From: Paracoccaceae bacterium
GTDB lineage: Bacteria > Pseudomonadota > Alphaproteobacteria > Rhodobacterales > Rhodobacteraceae
Length of the DNA: 38,563 nucleotides
Assembly (NCBI GenBank): GCA_012270125.1
Contig: JAAXIY010000043.1
Span: 1 to 38,563 of the forward strand
Direction of reading: 5' to 3'
Shown: one piece after another, positions 8,092 through 16,196 of the stretch
Numbering within the stretch: position 1 is the first letter of the stretch
Layout of the letters: every line of letters begins with the position of its first letter
Translations under genes and position numbers: made by a program
Notes under the pieces: model-generated
Told to the model about the DNA's origin: nothing
The model's database searches: none
Seen by the model: only the letters and a program-made list of their open reading frames with translations

Positions 8092-9969
8092 TCAACCTGC
8101 CTTAATTTCTTCTGGAAAAAGACATCTGACACCTCTTTCCTGCCCAATATTTGTGAAATCGACTGCTGTTAAATAACAATTTTGTTTTACTTTTTGACAT
8201 CTCGAAGCAAATGCGCATCCAGATGGCATATTATCAATCATCGGTGGAAATCCCGGAATTGCTAACAAATTCCTTTTACCTTGCCCCAATTCAGGTACAC
8301 AGCTTTTGAGTCTTGCAGTATAAGGATGAGCTGGGGAGTCGAGTATTTTCGCCGTTGGTCCAATTTCGACCACCTTGCCAGCATACATAACTGCAACCTT
8401 GTCACATATCTGAGAAATTACTCCAAAATCATGAGTTATAAAAACTAGTGCTAAGCCCTTTTCACGACGAAGGTCCTGAAAAAGCTTTAAGATTTGAGCC
8501 TGAACTGTAACATCTAAAGCGGTCGTTGGTTCGTCAGCAATTATAATGTCTGGATCGTTTGCCAAAGCCATTGCTATCCCAATACGCTGTCGCATGCCAC
8601 CAGACAGTTCATGAGGATAACTATTTAGTCTTTTTTCTGGGTTTGAAATACGAACAGCTTTTAATAATTCTAAAGCCTTTTTGTTTTTTTCTGATTTACC
8701 AACATAACTATTAGATTGAATCGCTTCTGATAATTGCTGACCAACTGTATAAAGTGGGTGAAGTGTGGAAAGCGGATCTTGGAAAACATAAGAAATTTTT
8801 TTACCCCGAAAAGCTCTTAAATCTTCAGAAGAAAGCTCTAAAAGGTCTCCACCATTGAAGTCTATACTACCATTAGTAATTACGCCTGGTGGTGACGAAA
8901 CTAGGCGCATAACACTCAATGCGGTAACAGACTTTCCAGAACCACTTTCCCCAATAATGCCTAGGCATTGACCTTTATCTACCGTCAAACTAACGTCATC
9001 AACCGCTTTTAAAATTCTATCGCCTATACGAAATTCAGTTTTTAGCGCATTTATGGAAAGTAAAATTTGATTTTTTAAACCAGTATTTGATTTATTTTTA
9101 GATACTTCAGTTGTTGAGCGTGGTGTAGACAATGCCCCTGATTTCAGCCTCGGATCTAGAACATCTCTAACACCATCTCCAACAAGGTTTATTGCCATAA
9201 CTATTATTAAAATCATAATACCAGGAACAACTGAGGTGTGAGGGCTTGTAATAATCGCTGCACGGGCTTCACCTAGCATCGATCCAAGATCAGCCTGTGG
9301 TGGTTGCGACCCAAGGCCCAAAAAGCTTAGCCCTGCTGTTTCTAGTATCATCCAACCCACTGTCGTAGACATTGCAATAACGATAACTGGAAAGACATTT
9401 GGTAATATTTCGGTTATTATTATTTTTGTATTACTCATGCCTGATAAACGTGCTGCATCTACAAACTCTCGATGAACTATACCAATCGTAACTCCACGAA
9501 TATTTCTCGCGAAAAAGGGAATATTAACTATGGCAACCGCAATGAGAGCATTCATTAGTCCAGGACCTAATGCCGCAACAATGGCCAAAGCCAAAAGGAT
9601 GTATGGAAAAGCCATCAACATATCCACACCACGCATAATAAAATTATCAGCGTGACCACCATAATATCCAGCTGTAATACCAATTGCTGAGCCAATAAAC
9701 GCTGCAATAATAGCGGCACAAAGGCCAACGGCTATTGATAAGCGTGTCCCCCAAAGCAGGCGGCTCAAAAGATCACGGCCGAGGTGATCAGTACCAAGGA
9801 TAGCACCTTCCGAGAAAGGTAATTTAAATCTATTTGATGTATCTATTACATTAGGATCATTCAGAGGCAGAAAAGGGGTGAAAATAGCTAAAAGTAAAAT
9901 AAAAGAAAGAACAATTAACCCAAAAAATGCAAGCTGGCTGCGAGCAAATAAAGCTATGAATCGAGTCAT
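8092..9969 (-). CDS. Fused ABC permease (DppC type) and ATP-binding protein (DppD type)
   Basis: 625 residues, two proteins in one. Residues 1-276 are a DppC/OppC-type permease: first membrane helix at about 11-33, GTDHLGRDLLSRLLWG at 59-74, further helices through 270, and the permease motif around 171-190. Residues 277-300 form a polar linker. Residues 301-625 are a DppD-type ATPase with Walker A GESGSGKS at 340-347, Q-loop at 396-399, LSGGMRQ at 455-461 and Walker B IIIADEP at 475-481, plus the usual cysteine-rich C-terminus. Its ATG overlaps the stop of the upstream permease gene by four bases (ATGA). The continuous frame with an intact linker argues for a genuine fusion, as occurs in some alphaproteobacterial transporters, not for a sequencing error. 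Confidence 0.92.
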   Translation of the reverse strand: MTRFIALFARSQLAFFGLIVLSFILLLAIFTPFLPLNDPNVIDTSNRFKLPFSEGAILGTDHLGRDLLSRLLWGTRLSIAVGLCAAIIAAFIGSAIGITAGYYGGHADNFIMRGVDMLMAFPYILLALAIVAALGPGLMNALIAVAIVNIPFFARNIRGVTIGIVHREFVDAARLSGMSNTKIIITEILPNVFPVIVIAMSTTVGWMILETAGLSFLGLGSQPPQADLGSMLGEARAAIITSPHTSVVPGIMILIIVMAINLVGDGVRDVLDPRLKSGALSTPRSTTEVSKNKSNTGLKNQILLSINALKTEFRIGDRILKAVDDVSLTVDKGQCLGIIGESGSGKSVTALSVMRLVSSPPGVITNGSIDFNGGDLLELSSEDLRAFRGKKISYVFQDPLSTLHPLYTVGQQLSEAIQSNSYVGKSEKNKKALELLKAVRISNPEKRLNSYPHELSGGMRQRIGIAMALANDPDIIIADEPTTALDVTVQAQILKLFQDLRREKGLALVFITHDFGVISQICDKVAVMYAGKVVEIGPTAKILDSPAHPYTARLKSCVPELGQGKRNLLAIPGFPPMIDNMPSGCAFASRCQKVKQNCYLTAVDFTNIGQERGVRCLFPEEIKAG

Positions 9970-10913
9970 ATTTTTATCCGCGGATCTAGCAAGCTTTGAA
10001 TGATATCTACTATTATATTAAACATAACGTAACAGGCTGCTACGAAAACAACCCCACCCTGCACCAATAAAATGTCTCTTTTCAATATGGCCTCCACTAG
10101 CATCCTTCCCACACCTGGCCATTGAAAGACCATCTCTATGTAAACCGCTCCTGAAAGCACAAACCCCGCCTGCACACCGAGTACTGGAATAACGCTCACC
10201 ATGGCCGCCTTTAAAGCGTGCCTCCAAATCACCCTTGTCTCACTTAAGCCTTTAGCTCGGGCTGTTCTAATGAAGTCTTGTCTCAAAACCTCTAACATAG
10301 CTGAACGAGAAAGTCGGGCAATCACGCCCGTGGCTACCACTGATAATGCCACGGCTGGTAAGAATAAATGGCTGAGAAGTGCCGCGATATCCCTCGTCCC
10401 ATATATTGGCCACATCCCAGACACTGGAAACCACCTTAATTGAACTGAAAAGAATAAGATCATCATCATGCCCAGAAAAAATGACGGGATAGAAATTCCG
10501 ATCAGGACAGATAGTGTTATAAGCTTATCAGTTATAGCAAATTGTCGAGATGCAGATAATGCGCCTGCGACCACACCTAAAACTGAACAAAGAACAAAAG
10601 AAACACCAGCCAAAATAAGCGTTGCTCCAAATCTTTCGAGGATTTCATCAAGAACATCTTTGTTTAAAGAAAAACTTCGACCAAAATCGCCCTGGAGCAT
10701 ATTTCCAAGCCAAATAAAGTAGCGCTGGATCATGGGCTTATCTAAACCAAGATCTCTGTTTAATTTTTCAACATTTTCTGGCGTGGCAAATGATCCAAGA
10801 ATGGCTGTTGCAGGATCACCGGGTATCAAGGCCATTATAATGAAAACGATTATGGAAATTCCAATTAGTACTGGTATAGCTGATACAAGTCGTTTGAGGA
10901 TATAACCTATCAT
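9966..10913 (-). CDS. ABC importer permease, DppB/OppB type
   Basis: 315 residues with six probable membrane helices (about 9-31, 97-119, 130-156, 178-200, 235-258, 282-308). The cytoplasmic coupling segment E208-VLRQDFIRTARAKG-222 is the standard contact with the ATPase. It pairs with the permease half of the fusion protein encoded by the next gene, with which it overlaps by four bases. It is separated from the binding-protein gene by 59 bases containing a strong stem-loop. Family: binding-protein-dependent transport permeases for peptides, opines or nickel; the cargo is not determined. Confidence 0.92.
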   Translation of the reverse strand: MIGYILKRLVSAIPVLIGISIIVFIIMALIPGDPATAILGSFATPENVEKLNRDLGLDKPMIQRYFIWLGNMLQGDFGRSFSLNKDVLDEILERFGATLILAGVSFVLCSVLGVVAGALSASRQFAITDKLITLSVLIGISIPSFFLGMMMILFFSVQLRWFPVSGMWPIYGTRDIAALLSHLFLPAVALSVVATGVIARLSRSAMLEVLRQDFIRTARAKGLSETRVIWRHALKAAMVSVIPVLGVQAGFVLSGAVYIEMVFQWPGVGRMLVEAILKRDILLVQGGVVFVAACYVMFNIIVDIIQSLLDPRIKI

Positions 10914-10933
10914 GGTCAGCCCATATTTTTTTG

Positions 10934-10966
10934 TGCCGTAGCCAATGGGAGGTCTTGGCTACGGCA
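10934..10966 (-). other. Strong intercistronic stem-loop between binding-protein and permease genes
   Basis: A perfect 12-bp stem, TGCCGTAGCCAA at 10934-10945 paired with TTGGCTACGGCA at 10955-10966, encloses a 9-base loop. It lies directly after the stop of the substrate-binding protein. In the direction of transcription (leftward) it is followed by C and an A-run, not a T-run, so it is not a classical intrinsic terminator. Such hairpins after binding-protein genes usually protect the upstream mRNA from 3' exonucleases and raise binding protein over membrane subunits; that role is inferred. Confidence 0.75.
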
Positions 10967-10972
10967 TAGTTT

Positions 10973-12547
10973 CTAATTCTTCGTTACACCATCTAGCAAC
11001 AAGAAGAATGATGGTTGCAATGAAAAACTGCTGACTTTATCCGAAGTAACAGCGTTCTGCTTCCAATTTGCAACAAATACCCAAGGGGCATCTTCCTGAA
11101 CGATTGTTTGCATTTCTTGGTACAAACGAGCACGTTCATTTTGATCAGTCGAAGCTCGCGCGGCCTCTAAAAGCTCATCAACTTTAGGATTAGAATAATA
11201 ACCTGAATTGAAACCACCTTTATCTGGCCAAGCTCCCGTCCTAAGGGCAAGAAATGGCAATGTGTCTGGGTCGTTTGTCATCCATGCCATTTCAGCCATA
11301 TCTGCCTTTCCTTCAAGGCCTGGATTAACAACACCGAGGAAAGCATTCCACTCGTAAGTCTCTATTTTAACTTTTAAACCTACTGCTTGAAGATCAGCTT
11401 GTATAGCTGTTCCCATAGCAACTGGATCAAGCATTCCCGAACCGCCTTCTGTTACATAAAAGGTTAGCTCTGCTCCCTCTGCTCCAGCTGCAGCCAAAAG
11501 TTCACGGGCCTTATCTGGATCATAGGGGTACGGCTCAAGACTCTCATTGTATGCCCACGCAAAAGCAGGAGGTGTTGGACCAGCTGCAACTGCAGCCGTA
11601 CCTTCAAGCACATCATTTACAATGGCTTCCTTGTTTATAGCATAATTTGCAGCCTGCCTTACCCTTACGTCAGCAAAAGGACCTTCCTTGGCGTTTAGAA
11701 TTAAAAACCAAACATGGGGACCAGCTTGCTCATGGACAGTATATCCGTCTCCCTGAAACTGACTTAACGCCAATGGTGGAACCTCTACCATTAAGTCTAT
11801 TCCGCCCGCTAACATTTCTGCAGTTCTAGTATTTGCATCAGTTATAGGACGAAAGACCACTGCATTCAGCTTTGGCGCACCTTCCCAATGATCTGAATTT
11901 GCTTCTACAACGACAGCTTCATTAGATCTCCAATCAGCAAACTTAAATGCACCAGTTCCTGACGGATTTTGACCAAAGTCTTTCCCATGTTTCTTTACAG
12001 CTTCTGGTGAAACTATCAAACCTGTTGGGTATGCAAGATTAGATAGAAAGGGTGCATAGGGAGCATTTAAAGTAAACTTAACCGTCATATCATCAACCAC
12101 AGAAACATCAGTAATTGCTGAGAAGAAAAATGATAATGGAAAAGGTCCTGTATCATGATAGGGATGACCATCATCAAGCATCCTATCAAAATTAAACTTC
12201 ACTGCACTCGCGTTCAAAGCAGAACCGTCGTGGAACTTTACGCCACTTCGCAATTTGAAAGTGTATACCGTGCCATCGTCACTTATGGTCCATGAAGTTG
12301 CAAGAGATGGCTCAACTTCCAGAGTGCCATCTTTATAACGAACTAAACCATCATAAATATTCATTAATATGCGAAAATCATTTACCGCTGTCACAGTTGC
12401 TGGATCCATGGATTTTGGTTCAGCAATCTGACCTACGACAAGAACATCGTCGGGTGTTTGTGCGGTTACTGAAATTGCAGAGGTAGCAAAAGCAATTGCC
12501 GCTCCGGCAGCAATTATCGCTCTACGAGAAAACTTCAGCAGTGCCAT
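10973..12547 (-). CDS. ABC importer substrate-binding protein, family 5 (peptide/opine/nickel type)
   Basis: 524 residues from the ATG at 12547, chosen because AAAGGA lies just upstream and the product then begins with a signal peptide: MALLKFSRR, a hydrophobic Ala-rich stretch to about residue 26, and likely cleavage after V-T-A at 29. The longer frame to 12697 runs into the divergent gene and is not credible. The mature protein shows SBP_bac_5 landmarks: LVVGQIAEPKSMDPA near the start, YTFKLRSGVKFHDGS, and an NYAINKEAIV segment. It would capture a solute in the periplasm for the permease genes downstream. Binding specificity is unknown; candidates include small peptides or whatever feeds the catabolic cluster at 14-23 kb. 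Confidence 0.92.
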   Translation of the reverse strand: MALLKFSRRAIIAAGAAIAFATSAISVTAQTPDDVLVVGQIAEPKSMDPATVTAVNDFRILMNIYDGLVRYKDGTLEVEPSLATSWTISDDGTVYTFKLRSGVKFHDGSALNASAVKFNFDRMLDDGHPYHDTGPFPLSFFFSAITDVSVVDDMTVKFTLNAPYAPFLSNLAYPTGLIVSPEAVKKHGKDFGQNPSGTGAFKFADWRSNEAVVVEANSDHWEGAPKLNAVVFRPITDANTRTAEMLAGGIDLMVEVPPLALSQFQGDGYTVHEQAGPHVWFLILNAKEGPFADVRVRQAANYAINKEAIVNDVLEGTAAVAAGPTPPAFAWAYNESLEPYPYDPDKARELLAAAGAEGAELTFYVTEGGSGMLDPVAMGTAIQADLQAVGLKVKIETYEWNAFLGVVNPGLEGKADMAEMAWMTNDPDTLPFLALRTGAWPDKGGFNSGYYSNPKVDELLEAARASTDQNERARLYQEMQTIVQEDAPWVFVANWKQNAVTSDKVSSFSLQPSFFLLLDGVTKN

Positions 12548-12638
12548 TAGTAATCCTTTCCCAATAAATTTATCATAATAAATTGCATTGACGCAAATTA
12601 TCATGATAAAATCAAGAAAATTGTTATAAGGTGACAAT
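12548..12638. promoter_or_regulatory. Divergent promoter with twin 12-bp operator-like repeats
   Basis: 91 bases between the binding-protein gene (leftward) and the DUF1028 gene (rightward). TTATCATGATAA at 12598-12609 is a perfect palindrome; TTATCATAATAA at 12570-12581 matches it at 11 of 12 positions, 28 bases apart. Paired sites one near-integral number of helical turns apart between divergent genes suggest a dimeric repressor or activator. The nearest regulator gene is the GntR/FadR-type protein at 13361-14122, which is the natural candidate; binding is inferred only. Confidence 0.55.
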
Positions 12639-13322
12639 ATGACTTTTTCGGTTCTCACTTTCGACCATAAAACAGGCGTATTTGCTGGTGCGGCCACAAC
12701 CGGCAGCCTTTGCGTAGGCGGTTGGGTCTTACGAGGAGATATCGAATCAGGGATGGTTGCCTCTCAAGGAACTTCGCCCAGTACTTTCTGGCGAGATAAC
12801 GCTTTACGAGAAATGAATAAAGAGAAGTCTTCAAAAGAAACAATTGAGAAGCTTACAGGCGGAGACTCTGGTCGAGAAAAGCGCCAATTAGCGGCAATTG
12901 ATAAAAAGGGGGAACCATTTGGCTTTACTGGTGCAGATAGTGTTCCTTTTTCAGGACATTTAGTAGGAGAAGACTATATTATAGCAGGAAATATGCTTTC
13001 GAACCCATCTGTTTTAAGCGCAATGGGCGACTGTATAAATAAAAGTTACAGTTCTGAAGCTGAAAAAATGCTTGCTATATTACAAGCTGGCCAAAGAGCT
13101 GGAGGTGACAAAAGGGGCATACAATCAGCAGCAATGCTGATCCTTGACCCTGAAAAACCACCTTTAGATCTAAGAGTTGACTATGATGAAAATCCTATAT
13201 TTGCATTAGAAGAATTATGGAAAAGATCCCAAAGGCCACCGTATTCATCTTGGTTGGACGAGGTTCCTATTCTGTCAGACAAAAATAGGAGTGACATGCC
13301 GCAGAAAAATACAGGGACATAG
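12639..13322 (+). CDS. DUF1028 family protein (putative Ntn-hydrolase-like)
   Basis: 227 residues, ATG preceded by AAGGTG five bases upstream. Recognised as DUF1028 by the MTFSVLTFD start, the ATTGSLCVGG region, SQGT at about 43-46, the GHLVGEDYIIAGNML segment in the middle and AGQRAGGDKRGIQSAA near residue 155. DUF1028 proteins are of unknown function and have been compared with N-terminal nucleophile hydrolases; if so, Thr2 exposed by Met removal could be a nucleophile, which is speculation here. No signal peptide. The gene is divergent from a peptide-type ABC importer and convergent with a GntR regulator, a context that suggests intracellular processing of the imported solute. Confidence 0.8.
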   Translation: MTFSVLTFDHKTGVFAGAATTGSLCVGGWVLRGDIESGMVASQGTSPSTFWRDNALREMNKEKSSKETIEKLTGGDSGREKRQLAAIDKKGEPFGFTGADSVPFSGHLVGEDYIIAGNMLSNPSVLSAMGDCINKSYSSEAEKMLAILQAGQRAGGDKRGIQSAAMLILDPEKPPLDLRVDYDENPIFALEELWKRSQRPPYSSWLDEVPILSDKNRSDMPQKNTGT

Positions 13323-13360
13323 CGAAACATTTTAAGTAAGCTAACAAGCCAATAAGAAAG

Positions 13361-14122
13361 TTACTCAGCAATAAAGCGGCGAACTATTTCAGCCTCCTGT
13401 TTATGCATTAATGCTTCAGCGATGAGCATGTGAGACTGCATAACTTTGCGGGCTTTTTCTGAATTCCCATCCTGTAAAACCTCTAAAAGTTTTAATTGGT
13501 GCTCTCTGCCTTCTTGCCAAAGCTTCACATTAGGTGGTTCGTATAGTCGCTTATACAAAGTCAAATCAGTTAGTATTTGTGCCATAAAACCTATTATAAA
13601 ACCCAATAATTTATTTTCACCAAATTCAGATAATTTTTGATGAAAAGCTAACGATGCAATGTGCTGCTCACGCTCCTCCTCTGCAGACTTTGAGGGTTGT
13701 GGATATTTGTCGACTAATTGTTTCAGCTGCGAAAGCTGTTCTTTGCTAAGTTTTCCTGCCAAGCTTGCAGCCAGCTCAGGCTCTAAAACTTTTCTCATTT
13801 GATAAATGTCGGCTATTGAGAGATCTTGAAAATAAAAATAGTTTGCCAATAGAGCCCGTGTTCGCTCAACAGAAACCTTGGCAACTATGCTTCCTCCGCC
13901 AGGTCCTGTTTTTGTGGAAATAAGGCCCTGTGCCTCTAAAATTCTCAGCGCCTCTCTAACTGTACCTTTTGATACCCCAAAAAGGTCTATCATTTCACTC
14001 TCATTTGGGAGCTTATCGCCGCTCTTCAGATCTTTTTTAACGACCCATTCTTTGATTTCATCTGCAACCAGAACTGGCCTTGACCTCTTCGTCTTTACAG
14101 GCTCACTAATGCTGCCGTCCAT
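13361..14122 (-). CDS. GntR-family transcriptional regulator, FadR subfamily (FCD domain)
   Basis: 253 residues with GGAGG five bases upstream of the ATG. Winged helix-turn-helix at about 20-85: K37-LPNESEM then F48-GVSKGTVREALRILEAQGLI, the classic GntR recognition helix. The FCD ligand-binding domain spans about 95-245, with candidate metal ligands His161, His208 and His231. Such regulators usually respond to organic acids and control adjacent catabolic or transport genes. Neighbours suggest the ABC importer/DUF1028 promoter and perhaps the catabolic operon at 14.9 kb as targets. An AGAGTT/AACTCT inverted repeat at 14152-14172 upstream of its start could be autoregulatory, at low confidence. 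Confidence 0.92.
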   Translation of the reverse strand: MDGSISEPVKTKRSRPVLVADEIKEWVVKKDLKSGDKLPNESEMIDLFGVSKGTVREALRILEAQGLISTKTGPGGGSIVAKVSVERTRALLANYFYFQDLSIADIYQMRKVLEPELAASLAGKLSKEQLSQLKQLVDKYPQPSKSAEEEREQHIASLAFHQKLSEFGENKLLGFIIGFMAQILTDLTLYKRLYEPPNVKLWQEGREHQLKLLEVLQDGNSEKARKVMQSHMLIAEALMHKQEAEIVRRFIAE

Positions 14123-14259
14123 TGGACCTCCAAGAGTTTAGTTTTTGCTGGAGAGTTATGCTGCAGAACTCTGGGCAAAATGTAAAATATAGATTGAATG
14201 TATTCTAATTTTTTTTTGTTTTTATGTACAGCTAACTGTTCAAAAAGATTGGAATATAC

Positions 14260-14817
14260 TCAACGAAGGCTTTCTGCCATATCATTCCAAACACTCTGAA
14301 ATTTAATTTTCATATTTGAGACAATGAAGCGATCTATAAAACGGATTTCAGAAAAAGCCTCTCCGTTTAACCAGGTCCCTTCCAAGTATCCACTACAAAA
14401 GACTGTAGCCTCAAGCCCATTGAAAGATGTATCAAAACTTTCAAATGATTTTTTTACGGATTTGTATCTTTTACCAGACCATAAAATCAATTCCTCTAAC
14501 TTTTTGAATTTTACACCACCAGGAAAAACCATTGTAAAATCTTTATCTAAATACTGCTTTGCTAGCTCTAGATCTCTTTGCTCCATAGCGCTCAAGTATT
14601 CTCTAACTAAAATATCTGGTTGTTTTGGGGCTGCAGCTGGCGTTCGAGTAACACGGCCACGCATATAATTGGTAGCATGCACTTCCTTTATAGTTACAAT
14701 CACTTGATCTGGATGAGCTCCAATGGTCGAAGAGGCAGCATCCGTAACACGTTCAGCTAACAACTGACGCGTATCTTTCTCGTAGCCCTTTATTAAAGTG
14801 CATTCAATCATTGGCAT
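14260..14817 (-). CDS. Fusion of 4-oxalocrotonate tautomerase-like domain and NTF2/SnoaL-like domain
   Basis: 185 residues, GGAG upstream of the ATG. Residues 1-58 resemble 4-oxalocrotonate tautomerases: Met-Pro start (Pro2 becomes the catalytic N-terminal proline), M-I-E-C-T-L-I-K-G-Y, and the V-T-D-A helix before IGAHPDQVIVTIKEV. A short Ala/Pro linker (about 59-66) leads to an NTF2/SnoaL-type alpha-beta cone domain at 67-185 (REYLSAMEQRDLELAKQYL, DKDFTMVFPGG, then a C-terminal sheet with FIDRFIV). It is not a standard architecture that I recognise. It diverges from the catabolic operon starting at 14922, which suggests a linked keto-enol isomerisation role. The tautomerase call is secure in motif but not in substrate. 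Confidence 0.75.
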   Translation of the reverse strand: MPMIECTLIKGYEKDTRQLLAERVTDAASSTIGAHPDQVIVTIKEVHATNYMRGRVTRTPAAAPKQPDILVREYLSAMEQRDLELAKQYLDKDFTMVFPGGVKFKKLEELILWSGKRYKSVKKSFESFDTSFNGLEATVFCSGYLEGTWLNGEAFSEIRFIDRFIVSNMKIKFQSVWNDMAESLR

Positions 14818-14921
14818 TTGTTGTCTCCATGTACGAACGTAATAGGTTTGCTTAATTTTGTACTACCTCAAATATAATTGAAAGATATTTCCATTGTGTA
14901 TTTTTATGCTACGTTTATTCA
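14818..14921. promoter_or_regulatory. Divergent promoter region, tautomerase fusion versus catabolic operon
   Basis: 104 bases. It holds TACGAACGTA at 14832-14841 (four-base arms, TACG and CGTA, around AA) and ATTTTGTACT at 14855-14864, a ten-mer that also occurs in the uraH/uraD intergenic region at 6534-6543. No Shine-Dalgarno sequence is visible just before the rightward ATG at 14922, so the operon may start as a leaderless or weakly initiated message. Promoter hexamers are not distinguishable with confidence. Confidence 0.35.
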
Positions 14922-16196
14922 ATGAATACGCTTGCTCAAAAAATAATTGCTAACGCATGTAATAAGGTTTCTGTAGAGCCAGGTGAAATTGTGGTGTGCA
15001 AAGTAGATTTAGCCATGATTCATGACTCCGGCGGGCCTCGCCGGGTCAAGCCTATTCTAGAAAAACTTAATCGAAAAGTTTGGGATAAAGAGAAAGTTGT
15101 AGTTGTCACAGATCACTACGTGCCAATAGAAAGTGAAGAAACAAGAGCCATTCAAGAGCTGACACAAAAATGGGTATTGGATCAGGACATAAATAATTTT
15201 TACGACCAACAAGGTATCTGTCACGTTGTTGTTCCAGAAAAAGGGCATTTAAAGCCTGGTATGTTTTGCGTAGGTGGCGATAGCCACTCTCCAACTGGTG
15301 GAGCATTTGGGGCCTATATGTTTGGAGTTGGCGCAACTGAAATGGCTGGTGTCTTAGCAACCGGTGAAATTTGGCTAAAAGTTCCAGAAACTATATTTAT
15401 CCGTTGGAAAGGGAAGTTAGATAACCTTGTCACCGCTAAAGATATGATGCTAGCAACATGCCGTCAAATTGGCATGGGTGGGGGCCAGTATCAAGCAATT
15501 CAATATATTGGAGAAGCAATCTACAATCTTTCAATTCAAGAAAGAATGACCATGTCAAATATGGCCGCAGAACTTGGCGCTCAAACTGGATTAATAGCCC
15601 CAGACAAGAAAACCGTTGACTATATAGAAAGATCTGACGGGCAAGTTCCTAAAAATTGGATGGAATTTTGTATAGATACGCCTACTTCTAATGCAACGGT
15701 TTTTGAGTTTGACGCATCAAGCCTATCGCCTCAAATTGCAGCACCGCACTCTCCAGAAAATGCAGAAAACGCGGAAGAATTTTCAAATACCGTTTTTGAT
15801 ATAGCTTATATCGGCGCCTGTACTGGAGCTAAATATGTCGATTTAGCTGCTGCAGCTTCAGTTTTAAAAGGACGCAGAATTGCTTCAAGTGTGTCTCTCA
15901 AAGTAGCGCCTGCCAGCCTGCAAGATGAAAAGAAAGCATTGAACGATGGCACTTTAAAAATTTTACAAGATGCTGGTGCGGAATTTCTACCAAACTCATG
16001 CGGAATATGTGCAGGATATGGGAAAGATAGACTTACAGAAGGACAAGTTTGTTTATCTTCGACAGCAAGAAATTTTCAAGGCCGAATGGGGGCTCCATCT
16101 TCAAGAGTTTATCTTGCATCACCCTATACTGTTGCAGCGTCAGCAGTTGTAGGAAAAATGATAGACCCTAGGGAGCTAGATATACTAAATGGGTAG
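14922..16196 (+). CDS. Aconitase-superfamily hydro-lyase, large subunit (LeuC/DmdA-like)
   Basis: 424 residues, the size of LeuC-type large subunits of two-component hydro-lyases. [4Fe-4S] ligands are present: Cys300 in YIGACTGAK, Cys360 and Cys363 in NSCGICAGYG. DSHSPTGGAFGAYMFGVGATEM at about 120-141 and TARNFQGRMG near 382-391 are further family landmarks. The usual GSCTNGR around the first cysteine reads GACTGAK here, and the second motif is SCGICAG instead of PGCGxCLG, so it is unlikely to be the leucine-pathway enzyme. With the small subunit and the following lyase it resembles the 2,3-dimethylmalate dehydratase/lyase set of nicotinate fermenters. Probable role: hydration of an alkylated maleate-type acid; substrate unproven. 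Confidence 0.82.
   Translation: MNTLAQKIIANACNKVSVEPGEIVVCKVDLAMIHDSGGPRRVKPILEKLNRKVWDKEKVVVVTDHYVPIESEETRAIQELTQKWVLDQDINNFYDQQGICHVVVPEKGHLKPGMFCVGGDSHSPTGGAFGAYMFGVGATEMAGVLATGEIWLKVPETIFIRWKGKLDNLVTAKDMMLATCRQIGMGGGQYQAIQYIGEAIYNLSIQERMTMSNMAAELGAQTGLIAPDKKTVDYIERSDGQVPKNWMEFCIDTPTSNATVFEFDASSLSPQIAAPHSPENAENAEEFSNTVFDIAYIGACTGAKYVDLAAAASVLKGRRIASSVSLKVAPASLQDEKKALNDGTLKILQDAGAEFLPNSCGICAGYGKDRLTEGQVCLSSTARNFQGRMGAPSSRVYLASPYTVAASAVVGKMIDPRELDILNG

Noticed and set aside
8092-9969. Permease-ATPase fusion as a sequencing artefact
   Set aside because: Both domains are complete, the linker is in frame and of sensible composition, and such fusions are known in this transporter class.
10934-10966. 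Hairpin as an intrinsic terminator
   Set aside because: No T-run follows it in the leftward direction; a stabilising role fits better.
12548-12697. 50-residue N-terminal extension of the substrate-binding protein
   Set aside because: It would overlap the divergent DUF1028 gene and bury the signal peptide; the ATG at 12547 has a good ribosome site.
14152-14172. AGAGTT/AACTCT inverted repeat upstream of the GntR gene as a firm operator
   Set aside because: Only six-base arms with a nine-base gap; mentioned under the gene but too weak for its own entry.
15057-15360. Open frames antisense to the aconitase-like gene
   Set aside because: Shadow frames with no recognisable domain, no ribosome site and atypical composition.
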